Shown in pieces: positions 45,902 through 56,907 of a stretch of DNA of 64,000 nucleotides. The stretch covers positions 10,602,001 to 10,666,000 of the forward strand of contig CM106585.1 of assembly GCA_048013815.1 (NCBI GenBank), in the 5' to 3' direction. Position numbers and translations under genes: made by a program. This DNA comes from Setoptus koraiensis. Its lineage: Eukaryota > Arthropoda. Each line of letters begins with the position of its first letter. The first letter of the stretch is position 1. The notes beneath the pieces are model-generated. The model ran no database searches, was not told the origin of the DNA, and worked only from the letters and a program-made list of their open reading frames with translations.

Positions 45902-48250
45902 CTATGATTCTGTCCCTCTCGGTATGGCCAGCGTTGTGATACTGTTTGCTTTGACTGTGATTCGCCCCACTAACATTGTATCATTTGAAAATACATTCAC
46001 CAATTTATCTTCCGGGGCCTTGTTCAATATAACAACGGAATAATGTGATCTATCTGGCCTCTCAGCTGCTATGACTTTAACCGAAGAGTTGTCTGGCTTG
46101 CAGCTAGTTGAATTGAATAATTCACTGTCCAAGATTCGTGCATCTGGTTCGAAGAATCGTGAAAAATGCGCCAACACATAATACATGGGATTCTTGTAAT
46201 AAACTTGCTTGTCCTCATCGAACAAAATCGGCGCATCAACTGAGCGGGGAGAGAAAAACAAGCACATCAATTTATAAATTATTGTGCAAATGATTATTGA
46301 TTCATTTAGTTTTGGATGAAATGTGTATTTCGATGAGCCAGTTTGGCGAATTTGGCGAATATGAAGAATTCGGTGGATCCGGTTGATTTTGTTAGATTTG
46401 GTGTGCCAAATATCAAATCCACCGAGATTCACCAAATTGGCACATTTGATCGAATGTGCTCGCCCCCGCCCCCCCTTCCGAATTTTGGGCACCAAAATAC
46501 ACATTTAGTCCATCACTAGACTGATTAATTCAGCTAGTCTAAGTGCAACAAAGACTACTGCTCGCCATGACATACCATAGTTGCCAACCCAATTTGGGCC
46601 TCCTTCCATGTCCAGCACCATATTCCAGTCCACCCAACCTGCGTCGTATCTTTTTAGGGTCTACATACATTGCAGGACACACCGACAGTAGAATAATAAT
46701 AAATAGATAAATAATAATCATTAGCAATCAGGCAGTAAGACGAACGAGTGAGTTATTGTTCAGGCACTATGCTTACCTCGATTATGTCGTCGGCGTACTC
46801 CACGCCACTCTGCCATCGCCCAGGTTTAGGTGCGCCTGTATTGCATGCCTCGGTGGATAAAATTATGGCTGAATCTGGTAGTAGCTTTTTAATTTTTTCT
46901 AACGGTTCATAACCTCCACCTGGAAATTTACGCGTATACCAGTGAAGCGCAACACCGGACACGTATTGCATGGCCTCAGTGTCGTCTGTCATTGATTTCA
47001 CGTACTCTTCAATAAAATTCGAGCTGTCATCATGAACCAACAAATGAAGTTTGTCTTTTCCGAAGCCATTCTCGGCCAACCTCGGCCCCAAATTGTCTCT
47101 GACATAGTCGCGCAATTCATTTGCTTCGAACAACACTGCATTCCAGTAGATCAAATCCTCATAAGCAGCTCTTGGTTCATTTTGAGTGGTGATGCCCCAA
47201 AAGTCAACTCCGTGCGATTGGTATTCCTTCAAAAACCTAACGTGATATCTAGCGTAAGCATCGTAGTAGTCTTGTGAGCTATTTCCCTTCAGTTTACCCT
47301 TGAGCAAACTATCGTTTTCTTTCATCCAACCCGGCGAAGACCAAGCTGAACCAAACAAATTCAGTTTCTGCCCGCATTGAGCACAGTTCATCACAATATC
47401 CTGCGCCTGTTTAATAATCGGTATCTTCAATTCAATGTCCTCAGGTTGAAGCTTGAATCTAGTAAAATCTAAATCCTCTTTCACACCATCGTTGGTATCG
47501 TTAAGGTCTAAGTAGGAATAGTTACGCGATGAAAAGTCACTACCGCCAATTGGCACTCGACCTATGGTGTATCTTAAACCATTACTACCAAAATAATCCT
47601 CCAATGCGAATTTTCTCATCTCTGCAGTCATATGCTGCAGCTGAAGTGTGGCGGCATCAGTGAACGCACCTCCGAAACCAATAATCTTTTGCCTGGTTCT
47701 CTCAGGGTACAGACGAATCGTTAGTTCTTCCAAAGAATCGGCAGATTCACTATTTGATGTTGTGGGAGAGTCATCAGTGTCATTTATTCCGATAAGTTTC
47801 ATGACAAAACGTGCCCCACTCTTGTCCGTCTCAACAGCCAGTATTTCATTTTCGCTTGGCCAATTGAATTCAATTTTATCGCAATAGGTCTGATTGCAAA
47901 CGCATACGATATCAAATTCATCTGATTCGAAAGTATGCTTGGCACATCCTTGTGATTTAACTTCACCCACGTGGACTGTGACAAAATATTCGTTTGTTGT
48001 GATGTATGTTACACCATAAATGACGATGCGTAGGGGTACCGAGAAAGAGAATGAGCTTGTAAATAAGTACAAATCAAGCGATGTAATCATGATAGCTGAT
48101 AGGTTTCGGAATATGAGGGACACTTGTGAAACACTCACGAAATAGAAGTAAATACAAAGATATCAACACTTTAATTCCTGTGGCTAAATTTTCTTGACGA
48201 CCAACGGCTGTTGTTTTGCACTTTTTGGTTTGTTCAAAACTTCCTGCCAT
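45902..48250 (-). CDS. GBA: Lysosomal glucosylceramidase (GBA/GH30), complete gene
   Basis: Hydrolyses glucosylceramide in lysosomes. Four exons: 48250-48139, 47975-46777, 46660-46576 and 46239-45902 (577 aa). Exon 1 codes MAGSFEQTKK and a hydrophobic signal (IKVLISLYLLLF). The mature N-terminus has the GBA cysteines (GCAKHTF, VCVCNQTYCD). The GH30 barrel shows KIIGFGGAFTDAATL, YTIGRVPIGGSDFSSR, SAWSSPGWMKEND, the acid/base Glu in TTQNEP and the nucleophile Glu in ILSTEACN. The end is GWVDWNMVLDMEGGPNW and the beta-domain (VDAPILFDED, PMYYVLAHFSRFF), finishing LAIPRGTES. A ~190-bp insertion sits in the last intron. Two partial copies lie at 31,641 and 33,877. Confidence 0.95.
46318..46506. 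mobile_element. Short non-autonomous DNA element (MITE-like) in the last GBA intron
   Basis: About 190 bases bounded by inverted ends ATGTGTATTT and AAATACACAT. They are absent from the otherwise similar intron of the GBA fragment at 31,754-31,868. The interior has further inverted matches (TTTGGCGAATTTGGCG-type repeats) and a C-run. There is no coding capacity, and target-site duplication is not clear. The presence/absence contrast is direct; the element type is inference. Confidence 0.55.
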
Positions 48251-48696
48251 TTCTATCGAAAGGTAGTCTTCGGAAAACAAGAAATCGGTATCTAGTTTTA
48301 GCTGTTCTTATCTGCCCGTCGTTGTTGCTGTATCATACTTCATAATTGTGTGTTCAGTGATTATTCTGTGTTTTATTTCACTTGTTGGAAGACGGCTCAC
48401 ACTATGCAGTCCATAGTATTTATATACTTTCCCTCTATGAGATATACTATGATTGACTTATTTCGAAACATGAAAGTTTCTTTCGAAATGGGATTAAAAA
48501 CGACAACAAGCAATAAACAATGGCATAGATCAATCAATGATTTAGTATTCATTGCTTTGGCATGCTTTGAACGAGCACTCGGCTTTTTCGGATAATCACT
48601 GAATGTGACAAAAAATATCGAGGCAAATAGATTAGATCACCTTTAGATGAATGGTCCGTTTCATTCGCTTTTTCACACAATATGTGATGCTCAGAT

Positions 48697-49196
48697 NNNN
48701 NNNNNNNNNNNNNNNNNNNNNNNNNNNNNNNNNNNNNNNNNNNNNNNNNNNNNNNNNNNNNNNNNNNNNNNNNNNNNNNNNNNNNNNNNNNNNNNNNNNN
48801 NNNNNNNNNNNNNNNNNNNNNNNNNNNNNNNNNNNNNNNNNNNNNNNNNNNNNNNNNNNNNNNNNNNNNNNNNNNNNNNNNNNNNNNNNNNNNNNNNNNN
48901 NNNNNNNNNNNNNNNNNNNNNNNNNNNNNNNNNNNNNNNNNNNNNNNNNNNNNNNNNNNNNNNNNNNNNNNNNNNNNNNNNNNNNNNNNNNNNNNNNNNN
49001 NNNNNNNNNNNNNNNNNNNNNNNNNNNNNNNNNNNNNNNNNNNNNNNNNNNNNNNNNNNNNNNNNNNNNNNNNNNNNNNNNNNNNNNNNNNNNNNNNNNN
49101 NNNNNNNNNNNNNNNNNNNNNNNNNNNNNNNNNNNNNNNNNNNNNNNNNNNNNNNNNNNNNNNNNNNNNNNNNNNNNNNNNNNNNNNNNNNNNNNN
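48697..49196. other. Assembly gap of 500 N
   Basis: Exactly 500 N, a typical placeholder rather than a measured distance. Frames that cross it are not real. Confidence 0.99.
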
Positions 49197-49550
49197 CAGT
49201 CTCTTTTTAAAGTTATGTATTATCTCAGATATACCATTCTCCTCAAGGGATTTATCTCGCTTGGTCCATGCATATATGAGAAAACCAGAGAAAATACATG
49301 TTACAACGTATGGAACGAAGGTGCGCTGTTTTGCCACAAATCCGACAACATAGCCCTTTTTCATCTGTCCTAAAATGGTGACTGGCTTCTTGTCTCCAAC
49401 ACCACCATGTCTCGATTCATTTTTGTTATAAATATGAATACACTTAACCGGTTTAGTTGCTAATGAGGCCCCCTTTCTAAAGGCACTGATGTCGACAACC
49501 CTCAATCTGGTCAATTTAAATATCTGTGACCTCGCTTGTGTAATAAACAT
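49197..49550 (-). CDS. MRPL14: Mitochondrial ribosomal protein L14 (uL14m), 5' part only
   Basis: From ATG 49550 the protein reads MFITQARSQIFKLTRLRVVD, then KPVKCIHIYNKNE, GVGDKK and GQMKKGYVVGFVAKQRTFVPY. This matches MRPL14 ([38 protein letters not shown]). After FVPY the frame becomes a hydrophobic stretch unlike L14, so an intron probably starts there (donor not certain) and the rest falls in the N gap. The sequence on the far side of the gap (48,550-48,696) shows no L14 similarity. Confidence 0.75.
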
Positions 49551-49869
49551 CCTCTCTTGGTTGATCCACAGTTGTATATATTATTCTTACATACCAACAA
49601 CCAATACTATTTTTAAAAGGACCATTTCATCAGATTAAATAATGTAAATACGGACCAAATATAGATGAGATAAGGCAATCAAAAATATCTTTAGTAGCTA
49701 TTGTTTTCGTTGCATTTATTTTAGTTTCAAGTTTATTCACATGTGCGCTCGATATGCGAGTAGCGCACAAAACATACGTTCATTGAGCATTCTTTGTGGT
49801 GCAAATCGCATGACACGTGGTTACCATCTTCAGCGAGTGGAATTTACGAATGTCGTAGTGTTGTTCCAT

Positions 49870-50172
49870 TTATGAGGAGTCGTAGCTTGAGCCATCGCTC
49901 ACTGATCCCTGAACCTCACTGAAATGACCATCGAGATCAGGCACCCGTACATTTTGGACTTCAGATGTTTGTAGACTAGTTTGCGTGGCGACATCATTGT
50001 TATCGTCAATTAGCTGCGTCGACATCTTCGACGCGCACCATCTACTAACTTGATAGATTGAGGTCGGCCTGTAACCTCTGTCCATTCGAGTAGCGACTTT
50101 TTTATCACTGTCTGGTACAATGAATGGGCGGCCATTGGACTGTCGTCCTTGACATCTTCTACGTTGATACAT
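49870..50172 (-). CDS. Small orphan protein with a dynein-light-chain-like TQT motif (left arm)
   Basis: 100 aa, ATG 50172. Basic N-terminus (MYQRRRCQGRQ), RPTSIYQVSRW, then DVATQTSLQTSE, which contains the TQT core typical of LC8 (dynein light chain) ligands, and an acidic/Ser-rich tail (VSDGSSYDSS). No family recognised. Identical copy in the right arm. The start lies directly beside the TGGTT minisatellite. The same gene read twice is more likely than two genes. Confidence 0.5.
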   Translation of the reverse strand: MYQRRRCQGRQSNGRPFIVPDSDKKVATRMDRGYRPTSIYQVSRWCASKMSTQLIDDNNDVATQTSLQTSEVQNVRVPDLDGHFSEVQGSVSDGSSYDSS

Positions 50173-50585
50173 GTTTGTCTTGGTTGGTTGGCTGTGTTGG
50201 TTGTTTTGGCCGGTTGGTTAACTTGGTTGGTTTGGTTGGTTGGCCGTGTTGGTTGTTTTGGCCGGTTGGTTAACTTGGTTGGTTTGGTTGGTTGGCCGTG
50301 TTGGCTGTGTTGGCTGTGTTGGCTGGTTTGGCAGGTTGGTTAACTTGGTTGGTTTTGCTGGTTGGCCGTGTTGGCTGTGTTGGCTGGTTTGGCTGTGTTG
50401 GCTGGTTTGGCAGGTTGGTTAAATTGGTTGGCTGTGTTGGTTGTTTTGGCGGGTTGGTTAACTTGGTTGGTTTTTTTGTGCTTTCATCGACTTGGTTGGT
50501 TAGGTTGGTTTGATTTGGTTTCGTTTGGCTGTTTGGTCAACTCGTTCAACTTGGTTGGCTTGGTTTGGCTTGACTTGCTCGGCTA
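50173..50585. repeat. TGGTT/TTGGC minisatellite (left arm)
   Basis: Imperfect tandem array of TTGGTTGGT-, TGTTGGCTG- and TTAACTTGGTTGG-type units, with higher-order units of about 70 bases. This copy is 70 bases longer than the mirror copy. Leu/Val/Trp/Gly-rich ORFs across it are repeat artefacts. Confidence 0.9.
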
Positions 50586-51116
50586 ACAAAGAAAAATAAC
50601 GATTAAAACATCTTTTTCATTGTTGTGTGTAACAACAAAATGGACTCCATTGTGATGACCAAACGGCGCCATAAGTTGCAAGTTGCCGAGTCCCGGTACG
50701 CCCCCCCTCCCCCAATCGGCATTTAGATCCCGGATTCACCCGCGATACCCGGATAAAGCGACACATATTTCAGTGTTAATGCACTCACAAGTCAGCCCGA
50801 AGTAGTTGCGCTCTGCTATCCGATACCGTGCTATTGTTTTGCTACTTGTGTTATTGCGAACATTTCACGGTTTATTCTCTTTGCACACACATGAATGCAC
50901 GATTGTTTCAGCATATTGCAGAAATTAATGCGTTTCGAGAGGCAATACTATTGATATCATAGGTGTCGTGCAATAAGAAAACCTTGCCTTTACTAATGTT
51001 GACACTGCGCCATCTTCGTTTGTAATTATCCTTTCTTGTTTATTTTGTAATAATGGGACAACGCAACAATTAGATAAGAAACAAGTTATAGCGATTCGAT
51101 CTGGTATCTAGGTATT

Positions 51117-52622
51117 ATGAAAAAATTCCTCCATCTTACTAAACGGCAACCGTCACTAGATCAGAGTGCAATCAATCGTAACGGTTGGCCAGGCGCAGAT
51201 AGATCAAATGGTAAATCTTTGCGTAGAGTATCAACAACAAACTTGACTACAAAAAACATACACATCGTTCGAGGAGCTTATAATATTGACCTCAATAAAG
51301 TTGATAACAGTTTCAACAAACTCCACAGGGCTTGCCTATTAAACGATGATATAAGAGCCAGGAAGTATATTCGTAAAATTGATTGCAATGACCAGGACAA
51401 TTCCAAACGATCGCCTCTGCACTTGGCCACAGTTAATGGGAATTTTTCATTGGTGAAATTGTTGATCGATAACAAGGCCAATGTTAATATAAAAGACAGC
51501 GATGGCAGAACGCCCTTGATAAAATCTATCGAATGTGGTCACGATCAGCTCGTTGAATACCTTATCCGACATGGTGCGAATCCAAACACAGCAGATTCCG
51601 ATGGTAACACGGCCCTTCATTGGGTTCTCATGACAGAATCTATAGTTGCCTTAAGCTATTTGATCGATTCAAATAAGTGTGACGGCAGTATTAAAAATAC
51701 ACGGGGAGAAACATGTCTACACTTAGCTGTTAAATGTCCACTGTTCAATTCACAAATCTATGAAGCTCTGATCAAAACAGGAGCTGACTTACATGCCAAA
51801 AATAACTTGGGCCTCACTCCTATCGAAATAGCCCAGCGTTCAAACAACACTGCCGCAGTTAATTCCTTAAACAAGCCTCCGAGCAAAAAACTAAAGAAGT
51901 CACCCTCTGATAACCATGGTAATCTAGTCAGGAAGATGTCTATGTCAGCTGAGGACGTCTCTCAAGTGAAACACGAGAGACGAAAATACTTCATCACGCG
52001 AAACAAGGATCAAGAAAGTACTGCCATAGAAGATTCAGATGATGAGCCAATCAGGGCTAGCAAGAGTTTCGAGGGATTCGATCCATCATTGAAGGACATA
52101 GAAAATTACGAGAACACAAATTTCCGCATCGGAGAAGATTTCACTCAAGTCACAAAATCTAGCAATGACGCCTACCTTAATAGTTACAATCAAAAGACGT
52201 TGATTGAAACTCAAAAAATATGCGATGAGTTCAGGAAAAAATTCAACCAAAAGAATAAAGATAATCTGGAATTGGAGAAAAAGGTGATCCATTTAGAGTC
52301 GGAATCGAATCATCTTAAGCTAGATATCACCTCAATTGTAGAGCAAAATAGGATTCTGGAAAATGAGCTAGAAAAAGTCCGTATGCTTCAAGCAACAGAT
52401 AGGCAGGAGTTGCAATCGTTAAAAACCGAACTTGAGAAATTGCTGGAAATCAACAGCGCCTTAATTCAAGAAAAACAGCAGTTGGAATCCGATTTGAAGA
52501 ATCTCCGTATGTCTGTTGGATCAGAGATCCCTTGTGAAGAAGACAGAGATTTCCACTCTACCAAGAATAAGTTACAAGAACAGATCAATGAGTTGAAATT
52601 TGAGCTCAAGTCTGAACCTTAG
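51117..52622 (+). CDS. Ankyrin repeat/coiled-coil protein, ANKRD26-like (left arm)
   Basis: 501 aa, single exon, ATG 51117. Residues ~60-245 contain about five ankyrin repeats (NKLHRACLLND, SPLHLATVNGNFSLVKLLI, TPLIKSIECGHDQLVEYLI, TALHWVL, TCLHLAV, TPIEIAQRSN). A basic, Ser-rich linker follows, then a coiled coil from about residue 355 to 495 (LELEKKVIHLESESNHL, LENELEKVRML, LQEQINELKFEL). This layout is that of the ANKRD26/ANKRD18/POTE group, which in vertebrates acts at centriole distal appendages. The C-terminus is shorter than ANKRD26. The mirror copy is identical in length and sequence as far as I can read. Confidence 0.85.
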   Translation: MKKFLHLTKRQPSLDQSAINRNGWPGADRSNGKSLRRVSTTNLTTKNIHIVRGAYNIDLNKVDNSFNKLHRACLLNDDIRARKYIRKIDCNDQDNSKRSPLHLATVNGNFSLVKLLIDNKANVNIKDSDGRTPLIKSIECGHDQLVEYLIRHGANPNTADSDGNTALHWVLMTESIVALSYLIDSNKCDGSIKNTRGETCLHLAVKCPLFNSQIYEALIKTGADLHAKNNLGLTPIEIAQRSNNTAAVNSLNKPPSKKLKKSPSDNHGNLVRKMSMSAEDVSQVKHERRKYFITRNKDQESTAIEDSDDEPIRASKSFEGFDPSLKDIENYENTNFRIGEDFTQVTKSSNDAYLNSYNQKTLIETQKICDEFRKKFNQKNKDNLELEKKVIHLESESNHLKLDITSIVEQNRILENELEKVRMLQATDRQELQSLKTELEKLLEINSALIQEKQQLESDLKNLRMSVGSEIPCEEDRDFHSTKNKLQEQINELKFELKSEP

Positions 52623-53044
52623 GATAAACATATCCATGACACACAGTTTTTGGATTTCAATTGACAAAGAAAAGCCACAAGGAATCAAGCATTTTCCTAC
52701 AAGAATTTCTGATTTATAGAGAACGCTTGAATTTCTATCTTCTTTCGTTCGTGCACTGTTTACTCATGAGGAGATTTTCTAACTAATTGAGAATCTAAAC
52801 CACCTGACTCAGGCGTTCCTTTTAGGGAGTTGTATTTCTCACTATTACGATTCGGAACTGAATTGAATATCTTCTTTTTGTTCAATTATGTAAAACCTTC
52901 AACGCCGTACGAGTGGTCATTGTTTGCAATCATTCTAAGTTGTAATCTTCAACGGTTGATTGAGATTAAGGGACTGCATTTCGGCGAGAGCTGACAAGAA
53001 CAACATCCCGCCATTCTCAATCCAAACATCTTGATCTGCGTATG

Positions 53045-53486
53045 TCAAAAGATGAGAATCAGTGTTGAGTAATGACCGCAGTCCAAGCTAATAATAAGAG
53101 GTTCCCTTTCGTTGGATGAGAGGAGCGGAAGCCCTATCCCAGATAGCGATAAAGGATGAATGCCTTTTTTGGTCACCCCAGATTCATCGATTCGATGAAT
53201 ATTTTTTTGAAAATTCCGCTGAATGATGACTGCGGACAGCACAATCTTTCCGTTATTACGAATGGTCGTATACCACAGTTGTCATTCGCGGACCTTTTTT
53301 CGTGTGCACCATCTTTTGCTGCACACAAGGATCAGTAAATTCATTCATCATGCGATTCCAAGCACAGAAAGTAATCTGTGAATAATGAGCACGTCTCTTG
53401 TAGCAATATCTTATGGGAAAATTGTTCCATGCGCTTGCGCTTCTAACTCTTAAGTCAGGTTCTGTGCGTAAATGCCGTTTTAGCAC
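53045..53486 (-). pseudogene. OTU-deubiquitinase-like remnant (left arm)
   Basis: Two adjoining frames. The downstream one reads GIHPLSLSGIGLPLLSS, then EPLIISLDCGHYSTLI, resembling the end of the A20/TRABID OTU domain (GGIYLPL..., PI-LGY--HFSALV with the catalytic His). The upstream frame (LKRHLRTEPDLRVR, AWNRMMNEFTDP) is not recognised. A possible GTATAC...CGCAG intron between them does not keep frame. Present identically in both arms. Could be a decayed fragment or exons of a gene I cannot reconstruct. Confidence 0.35.
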
Positions 53487-53646
53487 AAGATGCTGCTTAC
53501 CTGATGTCTTTATTTACGAATTCAAGTTGCGCGAATTTTTCACACTTGTTAGCGATTCGTAACATGGGACTGACCAGCTAGTGCCGTTACATCAGAATTA
53601 TTGTATAGCAATGTTTATGGTTTCTTAACATTTACATAATAACAAC

Positions 53647-54688
53647 ATGTTGAGCCAATCAAGGATTTCGTCAATTCTGAGGAGGGAGCGAAGGTCATCC
53701 GCCACTCGCGTTAGTTTTCGATAATAAGTTAACTCTACGAGAGTTACATGATGATGGGACATGTGAGATCACAAATTTGCTCTTAAAACAAGGCGACAAT
53801 ATTGATATGGACCTAACATTATTAGAGGTATGCGACCCAGAGAGCAGCATCTCATCTGATATGGAAATTTCATCAAGCACTATGGTCGATGCCTCGATGC
53901 ATGACAGAACTATGATGATGGAACAAACTCTCATGAATGAGTCGGTTTATAGTGAAATGACTAGTTTCAATTTGCCGAGTAATCTACAACAATCAATGGA
54001 AAATTCAATCTTGAGGGAATTCACAAACGACACTATCATGGCTGTTGATATCACAATGGACCGGAGTATACAAGATTCGTTAAAAGCAGACGCCTCTGTT
54101 TTCAACAAAGTTTTAGATGGTTTAAGAAGCCATGAGACGTCTTTATATTTCATCAACAAAAATGTACGAGTTCTCATATCTACTGATTACAATGACACGG
54201 TAACTGATTTAAGCTGTGAATTGATAAGTTCCACAATAGCCTCAGATAATTTTTACTCACAACTACACGCACTCAAAAATGATCTCATGAATGAAAAGTC
54301 CTCGAAAGTCGAGGTAATCAGATTGTTGAAACAACTGGAGATTCAAGCAAGAACTCTGGGTGCAGAAATCGACGCATTACAGTCATTCCATCGTTTTAAG
54401 AGAGTTGTAAGAGAGGGTGGCCCCTCTGATTTGGCCATCAAAATAAGAGGTCTAAGGTACCCCTTATGGCTCCTATTGACATATGACCCTGCCACATACC
54501 CTTATGAAGAAATTCACGTCAGATTCGCTGTAAATAAGATTGATCGTAGTTTATATCCTTTCACAACTTTCGCTAGTATTATCAAAAATACAACCAAGAG
54601 TGGACAACTATTTTATATCACTAGTTTGGTAGCAAGTGCCAAAAAGTTTATAAGATTCTACAAGAAATCACTCAAACACTACACATAA
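53647..54688 (+). pseudogene. KNL1: KNL1/Spc105-like kinetochore gene, left-arm copy with one-base insertion
   Basis: Same gene as 59,196-60,236. In this arm a T run at 53,715-53,718 has four T instead of three, which shifts frame after about 23 codons. The downstream frame from 53,777 is otherwise intact and identical in protein to the right arm. This looks like a homopolymer error rather than real decay. Confidence 0.75.
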
Positions 54689-55029
54689 CTGTACTTACAG
54701 CAGATTGATTATATAATACATACTAAACACAACCACAAAATGCTCAAAAGTTAGTTCTAAATAGACCCAATCTTACATAGCTCGGCATTTTTTTCCATGT
54801 ATAGTTTAGTGAGCTGATGGTTCCTCAGCGTTGATGGTTCTCATCAACCATTTATTCAAATAACTTTTACAGACAACAAAGATCTTACAATGTAAGCAAT
54901 GAAACTTTTTTCAATTTTTGTGTTATTTGACATCATTCTCGAACTCTTGTTGTTTGGATGATTCCATCGATTCTGTGTAACTGAACTTTAATTCTAGAAT
55001 AGAATTTTCAAAGTTTTGTTTTTGTTATA

Positions 55030-55046
55030 CAAATAAAGCTTTATTT
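55030..55046. terminator. Shared bidirectional polyadenylation signal (left arm)
   Basis: AATAAAGCTTTATT is a perfect 14-base palindrome, giving AATAAA on both strands between the convergent KNL1 (stop 54,688) and calpain (stop 55,050) genes. The mirror copy is near 58,840-58,853. Confidence 0.6.
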
Positions 55047-55049
55047 GGT

Positions 55050-56907
55050 TTATAATGGTCTAGGCGCGTGAAGACATAAGTTATTGAGTCGAATGCGGGT
55101 ATATGGTTCACACCGGAGTGCCCAATCGTGAAGACACTATCATAAGATACACGATGAGTCAACGTATGGGTATGAAGATCCTCACTTCTTCCAATTGAGT
55201 TAAAACTATGATTATTTGACGATGAAGAGGTGGAATGCAATCTGTTGTTCTAAGCTCACTCGAGAAGATATATATTCATACTCTTCGAGCAGTCGCAAAT
55301 CATCTGAACACACTATCAGGTATCTATTTTCTATAACTACAGCATCTGACAACTTAGTCAGGTAGTATGCTGTAACGCCATCACGGGCTCATGTCTTGAC
55401 CTTGAGTATCGTAAGCTTAGCGATCGCGTCTGCAGATGAATTGATTCGGAGTATAGTTTTACAAGAGTTTCTTGGAACTGTGTAGAGCTAGTAAAAATTT
55501 CGGATAATCGGGAGGATAGATGATACTTTTTGTGTGCCAATGATTAAAAGCTGTACAAATTATTACATATTCTCCAGGTTCTAAAATGACGCAACATCCA
55601 ACAAAGTTTCTGACAAGCCTTTGACTATTGTTGATCAGTTGCCCTATATCTGTCGAGTCCGGATCTTTTAAACTGGTGGATGCGCGAAATATCAAAATAC
55701 ATAAATCTAGTTGCTGAGATTGCGGACGCACTGATTGATTCAAATTGTTCTGGCAGTCCCTTCGACTAGATTGGAATAGGCTCAAGTCAATTTCTGTAGT
55801 TTCGTTCAATGTTATGATTATGTAAGGTAGATGGTCGCTATCACAGCTCTTTGTTGGAAATGTTCCTTCCAATCTTATCTCATTCCAATCTGGTCTGACT
55901 TTACAAATATCAATACAATCAAAATATTCGATGACATCTGTGAAACACATCCAAAATATGCCACCATCTGATCCATGGGGCATCAGCATAGACCTCAACT
56001 CTGGGGTCCATAAACAAGAGTCATCTGACCAATCTCCAGTCCAAGAGAAGTGGCCCCAAGGATTTCTTAGTTTTATAAGACGTAAATTATTTCCTTCATC
56101 TCTAACATCCATAACAGAATAAGCGTGCCGAGGTCTAAGACCCATTCGAGAGTATTTTTCCTCGTCGATCTCCATATTGCCACCGCCACAAGATGCTCCC
56201 ATAAGAAAACCAGCATCGCGCGAACTCAGTAACTGAGCCCAGATTAGGTCTTGATCTATTTCTTGATTTGCATGATTATGATCCTTAGTCTCAACGAGAT
56301 TGGTTGTTGTATCACCACTTTCCATTAAACGAGATGACGATGAAGCGGCAGGGGGCTGCAAGGTGATAGTCTCGCATGGAGCACCTGTCAGCGTGGCAAG
56401 GCCCTCAATGGAACGACCGGATGCTAATGACTCATAACATCCATGGATCTTGGCTAGAGCTTTTTCTATCAAAGGAACCCAGAGTTGTTTATGCTTTGCC
56501 TGGGAATACAGTAGATTGCGAAATTTATCACAAGGTAAAAGATCATCGATGAGTATTGTCTGCCATCTTCCGTCTTTGCACAGCCTGACTTGATATGCAC
56601 CTTGTGGGCATAGATCTCTAGTGATCATGACTCTTCTGACTAGCTCAGGTCTCTCGGCCAAGACAGCAAGGGCTGATAAGAACCAACAATTTCCGAGTAT
56701 GCCTTGTCGGATATCATTGGGAGTTGGAGTTCTAAATATTGTCCAGTTTAAATCGATGTCAAGTTGGTTGGTTCGTATTTGTTTGGGTCTCAACCACAAA
56801 CAATCTTTTACAATATCTATGATCTTTTGTTCTTCCAGCTCAACATTTCTTACAGGGTCCAGTCTGTTATCTATATTGTCATATTCCTGAGAACTTTGAC
56901 TGGTCAC
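55050..56907 (-). CDS. CAPN15: Calpain-15/SOL cysteine protease, left-arm copy
   Basis: Small-optic-lobes-type calpain. The frame opens at 56907 with a GTG (not a true start), so the gene must extend upstream toward the palindrome centre. The N-terminal zinc fingers typical of SOL are absent. Catalytic Cys is in GILGNCWFLSALAVL, His in GLRPRHAYSVMDV and Asn in IKLRNPWGHFSW. SOL-specific segments include AERPELVRRVMITRDLCPQG and LIEKALAKIHGCYESL. The clean frame ends at 55,459 (KKLL). From 55,070 to 55,500 this arm has about 29 small deletions relative to the right arm, which breaks the C-terminal part. True C-terminus: see the right-arm copy. Confidence 0.85.

Noticed and set aside
48549-49550. 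333-aa ORF crossing the N gap
   Set aside because: Translated through 500 N. Only the MRPL14-like part from 49,550 is supported.
50149-50586. Overlapping ORFs rich in Leu, Val, Trp and Gly
   Set aside because: They are three frames of the TGGTT minisatellite. The same frames recur in the mirror copy and no domain is present.
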